From contig NZ_JACHJQ010000004.1 of assembly GCF_014203735.1 (NCBI RefSeq), forward strand, positions 806,001 through 870,000: DNA of 64,000 bases. The letters run 5' to 3'. Below, piece by piece: positions 48,599 to 57,661 of this stretch. The position numbers were made by a program, and so were the translations under genes. The notes beneath the pieces were generated by a model. It worked only from the letters and a program-made list of their open reading frames with translations. It had not been told where the DNA came from and searched no databases. Positions within the stretch are counted from its first letter, which is position 1. The number at the start of each line of letters is the position of its first letter. The stretch is from Actinophytocola algeriensis (lineage in GTDB: Bacteria; Actinomycetota; Actinomycetes; Mycobacteriales; Pseudonocardiaceae).

Positions 48599-49156
48599 GT
48601 GACAGACATCCGGGACACCATCGCCGCCGAACGCGGTGAGCTGGCCGAGGTCCTGGCCGGGTTGTCCGAGGACCAGTGGGACGCGCCGAGCCTGTGCGCG
48701 GGCTGGCGGGTGCGTGAGGTCGTGGCGCACATGACCGCGCCATACCGGCACCCCGAGGCCCGGTTCCTGCTGGCCGAGGACGCCGACGAGATCAACCGCG
48801 CGGCCGACGAGCTGGCCAGGGCCGACGCCGCGCGGCTGACCAGCGCGGAACTCGCCGCCGCGGTGCGGGACAACGTCCGCCACCCGTGGCAGCCGGACGG
48901 CTACGTGGGCGCGTTGTGCCACGACGTCATCCACGGCCTCGACATCACCGTCGCACTCGGACTCGGCAGGCGGGTGCCGCCGGACCGCGTGCGGCTCGTG
49001 CTCGACACGGTCGTCCCGGAGCGGGTCGGGTTCTTCGGTGTCGACCTCACCGGGAGGCGCCTGGTGGCGTCCGATCTCGACTGGAGCCACGGCGACGGCG
49101 AGGAGGTGATCCGCCCCGCACAGGAACTGCTGCTCCACGTCTGTGGTCGGATGTAG
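48599..49156 (+). CDS. MDMPI (mycothiol-dependent maleylpyruvate isomerase-like) protein
   Basis: The GTG at 48599 gives 185 residues. The MDMPI_N/DinB-like fold is shown by W-x-APSLCAGWRVREVVAHM, whose His and the later HDVIHGLDI place the three metal ligands. Such proteins act in mycothiol-dependent reactions of actinobacteria; substrate is not known. It is 63 bases after sdaA and 23 bases before the helicase gene on the same strand, so co-transcription with either is possible. Confidence 0.87.
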   Translation: MTDIRDTIAAERGELAEVLAGLSEDQWDAPSLCAGWRVREVVAHMTAPYRHPEARFLLAEDADEINRAADELARADAARLTSAELAAAVRDNVRHPWQPDGYVGALCHDVIHGLDITVALGLGRRVPPDRVRLVLDTVVPERVGFFGVDLTGRRLVASDLDWSHGDGEEVIRPAQELLLHVCGRM

Positions 49157-49179
49157 ACCGACGAGGGGCGGAGGGACCG

Positions 49180-51900
49180 GTGACACAACCCTGGGACGGG
49201 CTCGCGCCGGCGTTCGAGTGGCGGAAGTCGCAGCGGCACCTGCTGGGGTTGTGCGGGCACGTCACCGACCGGCGCTGGCACGTGTGCGCGCCGCCGGGGG
49301 CGGGCAAGACGCTCGTCGGGCTGGAGCTGGCCAGGTGGCACGGCACCCGCACGCTCGTCCTGTCGCCGACGACGGCCATCCGCGACCAGTGGCGTGGCGC
49401 GGTCGCGTCGTTCGGGGCGCCGCCCAGGTTCGCGACCACCGACCTCGACCGGTCCGCCCAGCTGTACTCGATCACCTACCAGCTCCTCGGCAACCCCGGC
49501 GCCGCGGCCGACGACCTGCACGCCGCCGCGCGGCGGCTGTGGCTCGCCGAGGTCACCGACAAGGTGGGGGAGGACGCGGCGCGGGACCGGATCGACGCCG
49601 TCGAGCGGCGGGACCCGGCGCAGGCCCGCAAGGAGCTCGGCAGGCACGTCCGGGTCCTGCGCCGGTCACTCGCCACCGGTGAGGACGTCGGCGTGCCGGC
49701 CGAGCGGCTGCTCGGGGCGCGGGCGTCGGCGGTCGTCGAGCGGATCGCCGGGCTCGGCGTCGGCTGTGTCGTCCTCGACGAGTGCCACCACCTGCTCGAC
49801 TGGTGGGCGCTGGTGGTCAACGCGCTCGTGACGCGGCTCGCGGCGGACCGGGACGTCGCGGTCATCGGCCTCACCGCCACGCTGCCCGAGCCCGGGTCCG
49901 TCCAGGAAGGACTGAACTACACCGGTCTGCTCGGCGAGGTCGACGCGGAGCTGCACCTCGCGGCGATGGTCGCGGAGGGCGGCGTCGCGCCGTGGCGGGA
50001 CGGGGTGCGCGTCGCCGAGCTGGCACCGGAGGAGACGACGTTCCTCGACACGTGGGCGTCCTCGTTCGCAGGCCGGCTCGACGACCACCTCGTCGGTGAG
50101 CCGTTCATCGAGTGGGCGGTCGCCCGGGTGGAGTCCGAAGAGGACGGCTGGGAGCGGCTGGCGGACGCCGACCCGCTCGTCGCCGAGGCGCTGGCCCGCT
50201 GGTTCGTCGCGCGCGGCATGGACGCGGAGGCGACCGGGGAGCTGACCCTCGACGACCGGATCCTGCTGCTCGACGCGTGGCTGCACGACCCGCTCGACGA
50301 GACGCCGAAAGACGTGCGGGACGAGGTGAAGCAGGTGCTGCGCCGCCACGGCGTCGCGCTGTCCGCGTCCGGGGTGCGGTGGACGCGGTCCGTCGCCGAC
50401 ATCGTGTGCTCCCGGTCCACCGCGAAAGGCAGCGCGGCAGGCGAGATCCTGCGGCACGAGGAGGCGCAGCGCGGCGACGACCTGTGCGCGCTGGTGGTCG
50501 TGGAACGGGACCGCGCCACGAGTCCGCCCGCCGCCGCGCGGGCCGCGCTCGGCGGCGACGCGGGCACGGACGCGGGGACGGCGGCACGGGTGCTCGCCGC
50601 GGTGTGCGCGGAGGGTGCGGTGGCCGCGCGGGGCGTGCTGTGCGTGACGGGCAGCGGCGCGTGGTGCGATGCGCTCACCGCCGACCGGGTGGCGCACGCG
50701 GTCAACGTGGCGGCGACCGACGGGCGCTGGATCTCCACGCGGGGCAGCGACATCCCGTCCGTGGTGGAACTGGTGGGGCACGGGCCGTCGTGGGGCACGG
50801 CGCGGTGGCTGAGCGCGGCGGCCGCCGCGCTCACCGACGGCGCCGCGCACACGCTTGTCGCCACGCGGGGACTGGTGGGCGAGGGCTGGAACTTCCCTCG
50901 GCTCAACGTGCTGGTGGACCTGAGCGAGGTCGCGAGCACGACGGCGATGACGCAGCTGCGCGGGCGGGCGCTGCGGATCGACCCGGAGCGGCCGGACAAG
51001 GTCGCGTCGCTGTGGGACGTCGTGATCGCGCACCCGACCGCGCATGGCGACTGGCGCCGGTTCCGCAGGCGGCACGCGCGGTGGTGGGGCCCGGCCCGCG
51101 ACGGGACGCTGGTGACCGGCGCGGCCAAGGTGCACCCGAGGGCGGGCGATCCGGCGCCGCCCGCACCCGGCGAGCACGCGGCGCTGAACGCGGAGAGCGC
51201 CGGGCTGATGGCCGACCGGGCCGCGACCCGGCGCATGTGGGCGGGTGTGGACGCGGCCGGGGTGGCGACGAGTGTCGTGCACGTGGCTGGCCGGCGGGTG
51301 CGCAGGCAGGTGCGGACGCGGGGCCGCCGGTGGCGCACGGTCGGCGCGACGACGGGTGCGGTGGCCGGTGCCGTGGCGGGCGCGGGTGCCGTGGCGGCCG
51401 GGTGGCCGGTGGTGGCGGTGCTCGCGGTGGTGTGCGGGGCCGGGGTGCTGCCGCCGGTTCTGCTGGCACGAGGCCGGATGCGGTCCAGGGAGGGGTTCCT
51501 GCGGTTGCTGGGCGAGGCGGTCGCGGCCGGTCTCGCGGCGGCGGGCCACCCGGAGCTGACGGCCGCGCGCGTCACGACGCACGCGACCGCGGACGGCACG
51601 TCCACGACGATCGACGGCGTTGACGACGACGCGGCGACCCTGTGGGCGGACGCGTTCGAGGAGGTCATGGGCCCACTGGGCACACCGCGCTGGCTACTGG
51701 TGAACGGCGAGCACACGTGGCGGGTGCCGCGTGTGCTCGGCGCGACCCGCGACCGGGTGGCACCGTTCGCGGCGGCGGTCGCGAACGTGCTGCCGGGGAC
51801 GGCGTTGCTGCACGCCGGTTCGCCCGAGGCGGCCGAACGCACGGTTGCTGCGGCCCGCACCCGCCCGGACGACACGCACCGCACCCTGCGCTGGACCTAG
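49180..51900 (+). CDS. SF2 DEAD/DEAH-type helicase with a C-terminal membrane hairpin
   Basis: The GTG at 49180 follows GAGGGA and gives 906 residues. Helicase motifs are complete: motif I APPGAGKT (37-44), II DECH (200-203), III GLTATLP (230-236), VI QLRGRALR (592-599), preceded by GEGWNFP. About 180 residues between the RecA-like lobes are extra. Residues ~722-764 are a long Ala/Val/Gly hydrophobic stretch with a GWP turn, predicted as two membrane helices. A soluble ~140-residue domain follows. A nucleic-acid translocase tied to the membrane is unusual. I do not recognise a described family; no nuclease motif is seen. Confidence 0.85.
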   Translation: MTQPWDGLAPAFEWRKSQRHLLGLCGHVTDRRWHVCAPPGAGKTLVGLELARWHGTRTLVLSPTTAIRDQWRGAVASFGAPPRFATTDLDRSAQLYSITYQLLGNPGAAADDLHAAARRLWLAEVTDKVGEDAARDRIDAVERRDPAQARKELGRHVRVLRRSLATGEDVGVPAERLLGARASAVVERIAGLGVGCVVLDECHHLLDWWALVVNALVTRLAADRDVAVIGLTATLPEPGSVQEGLNYTGLLGEVDAELHLAAMVAEGGVAPWRDGVRVAELAPEETTFLDTWASSFAGRLDDHLVGEPFIEWAVARVESEEDGWERLADADPLVAEALARWFVARGMDAEATGELTLDDRILLLDAWLHDPLDETPKDVRDEVKQVLRRHGVALSASGVRWTRSVADIVCSRSTAKGSAAGEILRHEEAQRGDDLCALVVVERDRATSPPAAARAALGGDAGTDAGTAARVLAAVCAEGAVAARGVLCVTGSGAWCDALTADRVAHAVNVAATDGRWISTRGSDIPSVVELVGHGPSWGTARWLSAAAAALTDGAAHTLVATRGLVGEGWNFPRLNVLVDLSEVASTTAMTQLRGRALRIDPERPDKVASLWDVVIAHPTAHGDWRRFRRRHARWWGPARDGTLVTGAAKVHPRAGDPAPPAPGEHAALNAESAGLMADRAATRRMWAGVDAAGVATSVVHVAGRRVRRQVRTRGRRWRTVGATTGAVAGAVAGAGAVAAGWPVVAVLAVVCGAGVLPPVLLARGRMRSREGFLRLLGEAVAAGLAAAGHPELTAARVTTHATADGTSTTIDGVDDDAATLWADAFEEVMGPLGTPRWLLVNGEHTWRVPRVLGATRDRVAPFAAAVANVLPGTALLHAGSPEAAERTVAAARTRPDDTHRTLRWT

Positions 51901-51914
51901 CGGCCCCCTGCGCG

Positions 51915-52255
51915 GAGATCAGGGTGGTGCTCGTCGATCCCGGCAGTGCGGCCGTCGCGCCGGTCGCCGATCGGTACTACTACGCGGAGCGCACTGCCGA
52001 GGGTGTGCGCAGGCGCATCGAGTCCTGTTGACCGAGATGAAAGCGGCCACCGGCGGCCGTCTGTCGGCGCGGCTCACGTCGCACCCGATGCCGGTCGGGG
52101 CGGTCGACACCGGGTCGGTGTTGTTCGCCGAGTACTACACCTACCAGACGCCGGGTGCTTCGAAGTTCGTGTTGTCGAAGGGGAGTGCCGCGTACCAGGT
52201 GTTCCACGACGAGGCGGAGACGTTGTGGCGGGACGCGAAGCAGTACGAACTCTGA
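51915..52255 (+). pseudogene. 5'-truncated, frameshifted DUF5919-like domain
   Basis: Reading from 51915 gives EIRVVLVDPGSAA and RYYYAERTAEGVRRRIES, ending at a stop at 52029-52031. One base later the next frame continues LLTEMKAATGGRLSARL and on to FHDEAETLWRDAKQYEL. Together they match the PLD-like C-terminal domain (DUF5919) of some XRE regulators. Restoring one base near 52025 joins both parts. The N-terminal regulator half is missing. It lies between the convergent helicase and membrane operon, marking a recombination scar. Confidence 0.65.
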
Positions 52256-52256
52256 C

Positions 52257-53795
52257 TCACGCGATCGTGCCCGTGTGGCCCAGCCAGCGTTCTCGCCAGG
52301 CCAGGCGCAGGCGGATGGCGCCGAGGGCCACGTCGTCGGCCATCAGGTGGGCCACTGCTTCCCGTTGGGCCCACGGGCACAGTTCGCTCAGCAGTTCCGG
52401 GATGTTCTCCGGGTCCACGTCGTCCACCAGCGACACCGCGATCTTGGCCCGGCCCGTGACGTTGCCGTTCGGGAGGACTCGGGCCCGGTAGTAGTCGAGG
52501 CGGGCCGTCGACACGCGGTCGGTGGCCGTGCGCAGCAGGGTCGCGACCAGTTCGGCCACGTCCGGTAGCTTCCTGCCGCCCAGCGGGAGGCCCCACGAGA
52601 GCCACAGCGGATGGTCCACAGTCGACACCCACTCCTTGATGGGTGGGCGCATCGGGCCGGTCCTGAGCACGCGGTAGTCGGTGGCGGCCGAGTCGGTGAC
52701 GCGGCTCTTGGCGCGTACGGCCTGCCGCCTCGTCAGGCCGCATTCGCTGGCCGTCTGGCCGAGGCCGTCCGCGATCGTCAGGGTGGTGCTCGACAGGCGT
52801 GCTCGGCCGATGCGGGCCGGGGCCAGGGGCACCACCATGTTGATGAACGCGATCTCCTGCATGGACGACTCGGACACCGCGAGCATGCCGACGTTGCGGG
52901 ACAACAGGTCCGACGCGATCGCGGCCGACGAACCGAGCCGCGCGGGGCCCACGAACGTGAGCAGCTGCACGGCCGAGGGCACGGCGTCGGGTGCCCACCC
53001 GAACAGGTCCACCTTCCTTGCCAGGTAACGCTTCCCGTCCGGCGGCAGCACCGACCACCACTCGCCGCGGACGCGGCCGAACCGGCGGTCCGCCACCTGC
53101 AGGCCGAAACCGTTCTCCCTGGCCAGCTCGGCGAGTGCGCACATGAGTGCGATCCGCTTGCCGTGGTTGTCCTGCTCCAGCCCGACGATCATCCGCAGCG
53201 CCATGCCGTTCGCGTGTCGCGGCGCCTCGCCGGAACCGTCGACGCGGAACTGCCTGCCCGGGTCGCGGAACGGGGCCACCGGCGACTGCAGGAACAACAC
53301 GGGCGCGCCGCCGGCGCCGCCGGCCGCGGCCGCGGCCGTCAGGCCCTGGTACGCCAGCGTGATCATCAGCGAGTCCGTGTACGTCGGTCGCCACGGGTCG
53401 TGGTCCAGCGTCAGGAGGACCTCGACGCTGTGGTCGGTGTCGTACAGGAAGTCCGGGTTGATCACGACGCTGCCCGCGAACACCCCGCGTGCCGGGCCGT
53501 GCCCGTTCGTCTCGTGTCTGCGCACCGCGATGCGGCTGGTCGTCACCCCGTCCTGCTGTTTGCTCGGCGTGACCGGGGTCCACGTGTGCACCTGGAACCC
53601 CACGCCTGCCACGTGGAACGCGAGGGTCTCCGTCGCGGTCTGGTCGCGGGCGGTCGGCGGCACGAGGTCCGCGGGCGGCAACCCCGTCTCCGGGCCGTCG
53701 TGCGTGATGTCGAACAGGACCGACGGGCTGCCGGAGCTCGCGACCCGCGCCGCGACCGACGCGAGCGCGGGGTGGCGCAGACCGGGGCTAGGCAT
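52257..53795 (-). CDS. hypothetical protein, second gene of the membrane operon
   Basis: The ATG at 53795 overlaps the upstream stop by 8 bases. The 512-residue soluble protein is not recognised. The first ~200 residues are beta-rich. A segment near 285-330 (FVGPARLGSSAAIASDLLSR and NVGMLAVSESSMQEIAFINM) looks like an ACT-type regulatory domain of aspartokinases, though the match is weak. The C-terminal part has a strand-rich region (YYRARVLPNGNVTGRAKIAVS) and ends in a helical Trp-containing tail. No signal peptide, membrane helix or nucleotide motif. Co-translation implies partnership with the membrane protein. Confidence 0.75.
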   Translation of the reverse strand: MPSPGLRHPALASVAARVASSGSPSVLFDITHDGPETGLPPADLVPPTARDQTATETLAFHVAGVGFQVHTWTPVTPSKQQDGVTTSRIAVRRHETNGHGPARGVFAGSVVINPDFLYDTDHSVEVLLTLDHDPWRPTYTDSLMITLAYQGLTAAAAAGGAGGAPVLFLQSPVAPFRDPGRQFRVDGSGEAPRHANGMALRMIVGLEQDNHGKRIALMCALAELARENGFGLQVADRRFGRVRGEWWSVLPPDGKRYLARKVDLFGWAPDAVPSAVQLLTFVGPARLGSSAAIASDLLSRNVGMLAVSESSMQEIAFINMVVPLAPARIGRARLSSTTLTIADGLGQTASECGLTRRQAVRAKSRVTDSAATDYRVLRTGPMRPPIKEWVSTVDHPLWLSWGLPLGGRKLPDVAELVATLLRTATDRVSTARLDYYRARVLPNGNVTGRAKIAVSLVDDVDPENIPELLSELCPWAQREAVAHLMADDVALGAIRLRLAWRERWLGHTGTIA

Positions 53796-55878
53796 GGTCG
53801 CCCTCTGAGTCGTTCTCCGTGCCGATGGTGGTGAACTCGGCGCGGCACCGTTTCCAGCGCCGCACCCGGCGGCCGCGGATCTCGTCCACCAGCCACGTCG
53901 GGCTCACCTTGTTGACCGGCACCCGCCTGCGGCGCTTGACCGCCTTGCCCAGCCCGTCCAGCCCCACGAACAGGAACAGCACCAGCAGCGCGAGCATCCC
54001 CAACAGGAACGGCACCCGCAGCGAACCGGACCGGCCGGACGCGACCAGCAGCGCGAGCGCGCCCGCGATGATCACCGACGAGTACGCGACGTAGCGCGGG
54101 AACAGGCGCAGCTGGCCGAGCACGGTCTTGTTCGACGGGATCTCCAGGCGGGACAGGAGAAGGCCGGGCACGAGCAGCAGCATCGTCACGATCGCGTCCG
54201 CCGACGAGATCGGCCCGCCGTCGTCGACCACCGGGTGGAACGACTCGCCTGCCGAACCGAGCACCGGCACCCCGGCGAAGTAGGCGGGTTCCAGCACCAC
54301 GCCGAAGCTGACGACGAGCACCAGCACCGCCAGCAGCAGCTTGGCCACGTTCGACGCGAGCGACGGCGGGTCGTCCACGAGTGCCATGTAGACGGTCGAG
54401 GTGACCGGCTCGACCGGCCGCGGGTCGGCGCCGAACGGCCGCCGCTGCCACTGCGCGTGGCCCGCGTTCTCCCGGGGGTCGTTGTCGGTGTGGACGTCCT
54501 GGTCGACCTGCGTCTCCTCCAGCTCGTCGGCGAGCCGCAGCAGGGTGTCCCTGGTCATCGGCCCGTCGGCGAGCTTGCGGAACCAGTCGGCCTCGTACAG
54601 GTTCGCGAACCGCTCCAGCTTCGCGATGATCGGCTGTTCGAGCCCGAGCCCGGTGTCCTCGGCCGGGGTCGTCGTGTCGGGGCGCGGCGGGAAACGCGGT
54701 GGCCTGCTGGAGAACGTCGCGTACCGCTCCTCGATGTAGGCGCGGAACTCCGCGAGGTCGCGTTCGCGGCGCCTGCCGAACTCGGCGAGCCTGCTCGCGA
54801 TCCCCTGCAGCTCCAGCTCGAGGAGTTTCGGCGCGACCGCGCGGAGGTTGTCGTAGCTGTCGGCCACCGCGCGCATGTCGGCGACGAGCGAGCGCAGCGC
54901 GGGGGAGTCCACGTCGGTGGTGAGGAAGAACCGCCGGACCTGGATCTCCTGTGGCACCTCTGCCGTGACGTGGTAGGAGTTCACGGCTCGCGGGATGAGC
55001 GTCGTGTACCGCACGGTGAACTCGTGGCGCACACCCACCCAGCGCGCGAACGTGTTGCGGGGCCGCAGGTGCTTGGACAGCGCGGGGATCACCGGCGCGT
55101 CGTAGCGGATGAACGTCTGCGCGCGTTGCGCGGGCATCGCCACCACGAGCAGGTACTCCGACGACGCGATGTCCAGCAGCCGCAGGAACGGGCTGTCCGG
55201 CTCGAACAGCTGCGTGACGGCGGTCGCGGCCTTCTCGCGGATGATGTCGGAGTCGGTGGGGCGGACGTTGTCGGGCGGGGACGGTGGCAGCGCGCCGAGC
55301 CGTGGCCGCCCACCGGTCACCATGGCGGCGATCGTCGCCTCGATGAGCCAGCGGGACCGGTTGAGGGTGTGCTTGATGCCGTGGAGCAGTTCCTCCCGGT
55401 CCTCGGTGCGCGGGTCGGAGGTGAGGAACATGCGGAAGGCGCGGCACAGTCCGTGGATCAGCGCCCGCGCCGTCTCCACCTGCGTGGTGCGCGGCACGAC
55501 GTTGCCCGCCGAGTCCCGCACCACGAACGACGCCTGCGCGGTGCGGGAGTGCCGGGCCACCGGCAGCCACACGGAGTCCGGCGAGTCGGCGCCCGGATCG
55601 GTCCGCAGCGCCCACTTCTGGTCCGCGGTCAGCACGTTCATGTTGATGTCGATGCTGACTGTGCGGGCCATGTGCGTGGAGTCTGCGAGCGTCAGCGTCT
55701 CGCTCATCCGGTCCACGTGTTCCAGCCGCAGCCCGAGCGCGAGGAGGTTCAGCCCGAGCGCTTCCTGGTAGCTGTCGTGCGGGGAGGGTGCGCTGGGGAT
55801 GGGGGTGCGGCGCAGCGCGTGGAGGAACCGTGCGAGCAGGCCGGGATCGACCGGCTCCCGACGAGGTCTGGCCACCAC
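53788..55878 (-). CDS. large hypothetical membrane protein, first gene of the operon
   Basis: The GTG at 55878 follows GGGAG and gives 696 residues. About 500 soluble residues come first, then four predicted membrane helices near 508-530, 555-580, 590-612 and 618-640, and a basic C-terminal tail (KAVKRRRRVP). The soluble part contains YQEALGLNLLALGLRLEHV, RFFLTTDVDSPALRSL and a probable coiled segment (ELELQGIASRLAEFGRRRERDLAEF, read in two pieces). No catalytic motif recognised. It is convergent with the membrane-hairpin helicase. Family unknown. Confidence 0.75.
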   Translation of the reverse strand: MVARPRREPVDPGLLARFLHALRRTPIPSAPSPHDSYQEALGLNLLALGLRLEHVDRMSETLTLADSTHMARTVSIDINMNVLTADQKWALRTDPGADSPDSVWLPVARHSRTAQASFVVRDSAGNVVPRTTQVETARALIHGLCRAFRMFLTSDPRTEDREELLHGIKHTLNRSRWLIEATIAAMVTGGRPRLGALPPSPPDNVRPTDSDIIREKAATAVTQLFEPDSPFLRLLDIASSEYLLVVAMPAQRAQTFIRYDAPVIPALSKHLRPRNTFARWVGVRHEFTVRYTTLIPRAVNSYHVTAEVPQEIQVRRFFLTTDVDSPALRSLVADMRAVADSYDNLRAVAPKLLELELQGIASRLAEFGRRRERDLAEFRAYIEERYATFSSRPPRFPPRPDTTTPAEDTGLGLEQPIIAKLERFANLYEADWFRKLADGPMTRDTLLRLADELEETQVDQDVHTDNDPRENAGHAQWQRRPFGADPRPVEPVTSTVYMALVDDPPSLASNVAKLLLAVLVLVVSFGVVLEPAYFAGVPVLGSAGESFHPVVDDGGPISSADAIVTMLLLVPGLLLSRLEIPSNKTVLGQLRLFPRYVAYSSVIIAGALALLVASGRSGSLRVPFLLGMLALLVLFLFVGLDGLGKAVKRRRRVPVNKVSPTWLVDEIRGRRVRRWKRCRAEFTTIGTENDSEGDHA

Positions 55879-56018
55879 GATCTCCCTACACCCAGGGAGA
55901 CATCGACATTACCGACTGTGGCGGCACGGCGCACCGCTGTTCGGGTGGCATCGCCTTTCGGGGTGCACGTCGGCCGTGCGCCGGTTCCCGCGAGGGCGGG
56001 AACCGGCGCACGAAAGGG

Positions 56019-56969
56019 CTATTCCTCGCCGCCGCCCATGTCGTCGCCGCCGTCGAACAGCTCACCGTCCATCATGTCGCCGATGATCATGCCGCCGACG
56101 AGACCCGCCGCGGCACCACCGACCACCGCGCCCATGCCGGGACCACGCCGTCCGTGGTGCCCGTGGTGGCCGCCGCCGAAGGCCGGGTTCCCCCGAGGTG
56201 CGCGGCCCGCGGCGTCGGTGAGCCAGCCGCCGATGATGCCGGTCCAGTCGGCCTGCTCGGCCTCCTCGTGCGTCATGCGGAACCGGCCGAACGTGTCACC
56301 GCCAGGGCGCAGGAGCCCGCCGCGCTTGTCGGCCTCCAGCACGACCCACAGCTCGTCGGGGTTCGTGACGAAGGTCAGCTCGACCTGGTTGAGCCTGCCC
56401 GCGAACTGCGACGGCGGGAAGAACTCGATCTCCTGGTAGAAGCCCAGCTCCTGCGGCACCGCGACGATCCGGCCCATCTCGACGTCGGCGGAGCGGAACG
56501 TGGCGCCCAGCTCGCCGAACGCCTCCAGCACCGCGTCCTGCGACGGCAGCGGCCGCACCATCACCGGGTCGAGGTCGCCCTTGTCCGGCGCGCCCTTGAT
56601 CACCAGCTCGGTGCGCACCCCGACGACCATGCCCGGCAGGGCGACCTCGCCGACCGCGGTCACCGGGGTCTCCCACGGCAGCGCGAGCTGGAACGGGATG
56701 TCCAGCCGCTCGTTGGCGGGCACCCGGACGTCGCGCTGCACGACGAGCCGGAAGAACTCCCCGGTGCCGCGCGACTCGTCGCCGCCGTGCTCGACCTCTA
56801 CCCGGGTGACGAGCGAGAGCACCACCTGGTCGATGACGGCCTCGTTCGAACCGCCCTGGATCCGGACCTGCCCCTTGAGCACCTCCCCAGCACGGGCGAT
56901 CGACGAGTCGAGGACGGTATCGACCGAGGGCCCGCCGACCCCGAAAGCGGAGAGCATTCGCTTGAACAC
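56019..56969 (-). CDS. spo0M: Spo0M-like arrestin-fold protein
   Basis: The 316-residue protein has the Spo0M domain through about residue 245: VDTVLDSSIARAGEVLKGQV, EAVIDQVVLSLVTRVEVE, and RLDIPFQLALPWETPVT in consecutive strands. Spo0M controls sporulation entry in Bacillus and has wide actinobacterial homologues linked to cell morphology. The C-terminal ~70 residues are Gly/His-rich with a hydrophobic Gly zipper (GAVVGGAAAGLVGGMIIG) and an acidic tail, a lineage-specific addition. Monocistronic. Confidence 0.92.
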   Translation of the reverse strand: MFKRMLSAFGVGGPSVDTVLDSSIARAGEVLKGQVRIQGGSNEAVIDQVVLSLVTRVEVEHGGDESRGTGEFFRLVVQRDVRVPANERLDIPFQLALPWETPVTAVGEVALPGMVVGVRTELVIKGAPDKGDLDPVMVRPLPSQDAVLEAFGELGATFRSADVEMGRIVAVPQELGFYQEIEFFPPSQFAGRLNQVELTFVTNPDELWVVLEADKRGGLLRPGGDTFGRFRMTHEEAEQADWTGIIGGWLTDAAGRAPRGNPAFGGGHHGHHGRRGPGMGAVVGGAAAGLVGGMIIGDMMDGELFDGGDDMGGGEE

Positions 56970-57386
56970 AAAGATCCCTTCCGTATCACGAAGCGCGAGA
57001 ACTCGCGTACGGAAATGGTGTCACGGAAGAGGAAGACCGGACAATACGGGCGTCAGGTGTCACCTTTTCGTGAGCAGCGACGCCAGTTGATGATCAGCTG
57101 CAGCACGGCCGGGTCGATCCGGTCGTCCCGTTCACCCGCCTCCTGGCGGGCGCCGATCTGCTCCACCTCGTGCCGCAGGCGCGCGTCACGCTCCTCCCGG
57201 CTCGGGGTCCTCGTCGTCCGGGTCGCGCCGTGGTCCGCTCCGGGTCGCGCTGCCGCTCGTTGGACGCGGGAGGGGTGGCTCGCCGACCACGTCGGTCCGA
57301 ACGGGACGGTCGTGGCCGTCGGCCTGCGACGGGCCACCTCGACAGCGGCCCGGGGAACGAGGCGACGCAGAGCGCCTTCACAGGCC

Positions 57387-57392
57387 TAGACT
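57387..57392 (+). promoter_or_regulatory. -10 element of a leaderless promoter
   Basis: TAGACT ends seven bases before the ATG at 57400 and no ribosome-binding site is present. The same hexamer and geometry precede dnaG. Confidence 0.45.
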
Positions 57393-57399
57393 TCGGGTC

Positions 57400-57630
57400 A
57401 TGACGGACGAGGAGCTCGTGGTCGAGTTCGCTCTCGCGCGTATCGACCATCCCGGTCTCGACCTGGGTGAGGTCGCGGCGCTCGTCGTCCAGCGCCTCGG
57501 TACCGACCGGATGCTGGAGTTCGCCTCCCGCAACCTCGAGACCCGAGGTGAGCTGCGCGGTGCGGCGTTCCCGTGCGCGGTGGAACACGTGCTGCGGGTG
57601 ATGCTCCTCATGCGCGGCCCGGCCGACTGA
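57400..57630 (+). CDS. 76-residue conserved-looking hypothetical protein
   Basis: The small acidic protein (TDEELVVEFALARIDHPG, VAALVVQRLGTDRMLEFASR) is predicted all-helical with one Cys. A leaderless promoter fits its start. Codon third positions are GC-rich as in real genes here. It lies between Spo0M and the desaturase, convergent with the latter. The 430 bases before it hold no other convincing gene. Confidence 0.55.
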   Translation: MTDEELVVEFALARIDHPGLDLGEVAALVVQRLGTDRMLEFASRNLETRGELRGAAFPCAVEHVLRVMLLMRGPAD

Positions 57631-57661
57631 CCGCCGGCGGGCGCGCGCACCGTGCCGAACG

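Noticed and set aside
57053-57337. 94-residue minus-strand frame before the gene at 57400
   Set aside because: The C-terminal half looks somewhat protein-like, but no start signal exists and the N-terminal half is low-complexity. Too weak to annotate.
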